Part shown: positions 6,491 through 6,867 of the stretch, one piece after another | Layout: each line of letters starts with the position of its first letter | Numbering within the stretch: position 1 is the stretch's first letter | Source: Lysobacteraceae bacterium | GTDB taxonomy: Bacteria > Pseudomonadota > Gammaproteobacteria > Xanthomonadales > Xanthomonadaceae | Length of the DNA: 6,867 nt | NCBI GenBank assembly: GCA_028293685.1 | Contig: JAQGOI010000191.1 | Location: forward strand, 1 to 6,867 | Direction: 5' to 3' | Notes under the pieces: model-generated | Told to the model about the DNA's origin: nothing | Database searches by the model: none | What the model saw: only the letters and a program-made list of their open reading frames with translations | Position numbers and translations under genes: made by a program

Positions 6491-6649
6491 TCAGCCCCAT
6501 GGCGGCCAGGGCAACCCCAGATGCGGAGCGAAGAACCAGTACAACCCGAGCAGCACCAGCGCCAGCATTGCCACCTTGAACACCACACCCACGACCTTGA
6601 TCGCCAGGTACAGCGCAACGAGGACCAGCACGATTCCCACCCAGCTCAT
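6491..6649 (-). CDS. Small hydrophobic membrane protein, 52 residues, unknown function
   Basis: The product is almost entirely apolar: residues ~4-43 are rich in Val, Leu, Ala and Ile, interrupted only by Lys18 and Lys25, so it could form one long or two short transmembrane helices. It ends in a Pro/Trp-rich tail (LGLPWPPWG). No catalytic motif is present and I do not recognise a named family. The ATG at 6647-6649 overlaps the stop of the upstream hydrolase gene as ATGA, with GGGG about 8 bases before it, which supports translation by coupling. trhO begins 22 bp after its stop. The frame continues upstream to 6790 but that extension is Arg-rich and overlaps the hydrolase, so it is not used. 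The hydrophobic pattern, together with the operon-like spacing, makes a real gene likely. Confidence 0.72.
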   Translation of the reverse strand: MSWVGIVLVLVALYLAIKVVGVVFKVAMLALVLLGLYWFFAPHLGLPWPPWG

Positions 6650-6867
6650 CGCATCAGCCCCGGCCGCGCCTGATTGAATACCAGGCTGCAGCAGGTGGTG
6701 GCGCCTTCGGCCTTCTGCAACTCGGACAGGTCGACGGCGACGACGTCGATCCCTGCGTCCTGCAGGCGTTGACGCGTTCGCGGAAAACACGCTGGATGAA
6801 CGACGGATGCGCCGACCATCAGCGCGTTGGCGGCGTGTTCCTCCTCTGGATCGACGGCGATCTGCGC
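6646..6867 (-). CDS. Dimethylarginine dimethylaminohydrolase-like (amidinotransferase/arginine deiminase superfamily) enzyme, C-terminal fragment
   Basis: Only the last 73 codons are inside the window; the gene continues past the right edge. The fragment reads AANALMVGASVVHPACFPRT, then DVVAVDLSELQKAEGATTCCSLVFNQ. This matches the C-terminal pattern of DDAH enzymes (human DDAH1 ends ...SELEKVDGLLTCCSVLIN), where the first Cys of the TCCS motif is the nucleophile; here that codon is at 6691-6693. DDAH hydrolyses methylated arginines to citrulline and methylamines; related superfamily members act on arginine or other guanidines, so the substrate is uncertain without the N-terminal part. The other catalytic residues (His, Glu/Asp) lie outside the window. 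The stop codon overlaps the start of the small membrane gene (ATGA), so this is probably the first visible gene of a three-gene operon ending with trhO. Family call fairly sure, exact activity less so. Confidence 0.82.
   Translation of the reverse strand, partial: AQIAVDPEEEHAANALMVGASVVHPACFPRTRQRLQDAGIDVVAVDLSELQKAEGATTCCSLVFNQARPGLMR

Noticed and set aside
6469..6618. N-terminal extension of TrhO by 50 residues.
   Set aside because: The extension is a Trp/Cys/Arg-rich shadow of the small membrane gene; the conserved family start MILNIAAYRF begins at 6468.
6650..6790. N-terminal Arg-rich extension of the 52-residue membrane protein.
   Set aside because: It overlaps the well-supported DDAH-like C-terminus in another frame, and the Arg run is a by-product of GC-rich coding DNA.

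Overview
The window is a compact, high-GC bacterial chromosomal segment with short intergenic gaps, overlapping start and stop codons, and GTG as well as ATG starts. The gene families (two HI0933-type flavoproteins, a two-domain KaiC-like ATPase beside a soluble hybrid histidine kinase, TrhO, a DDAH-type hydrolase) and the base composition suggest a gammaproteobacterium, perhaps of the Xanthomonadales. That placement is inference; there is no rRNA or other phylogenetic marker here. I see no mobile element, CRISPR array, tRNA or rRNA.

Left half, plus strand. The window opens inside a HI0933/YhiN-family FAD-binding protein that lacks only its extreme N-terminus and ends at 1184. A 110-bp gap (1185-1294) holds a -35-like hexamer bracketed by two similar GTGGTT(T)CCA elements 30 bp apart. 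Next comes a 503-residue KaiC-family ATPase with two RecA-like domains (1295-2806). Its stop codon overlaps, as GTGA, the GTG start of a 537-residue soluble hybrid histidine kinase (2803-4416). The kinase has a degenerate N-terminal receiver-like domain, a HisKA/HATPase core and an intact C-terminal receiver. These two genes look translationally coupled and are the most interesting part: a KaiC-like signalling module with no kaiA or kaiB in view.

Middle. After 56 bp (4417-4472) with a possible -10 element comes a second HI0933-clan flavoprotein of the TIGR03862 (PP_4765) type (4473-5756). The KaiC/kinase pair is therefore flanked by two distant flavoprotein relatives.

Right part, minus strand. 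Reading leftward from the window edge are the C-terminus of a dimethylarginine dimethylaminohydrolase-like enzyme, a 52-residue hydrophobic membrane protein that overlaps it by ATGA, and the tRNA uridine(34) hydroxylase TrhO. These three look like one operon. trhO converges on the second flavoprotein gene and their 3' ends overlap by 38 bp.

The families are all recognisable. What may be under-described is the specific KaiC-like/pseudo-receiver kinase pair and its signalling logic, plus the small membrane protein.
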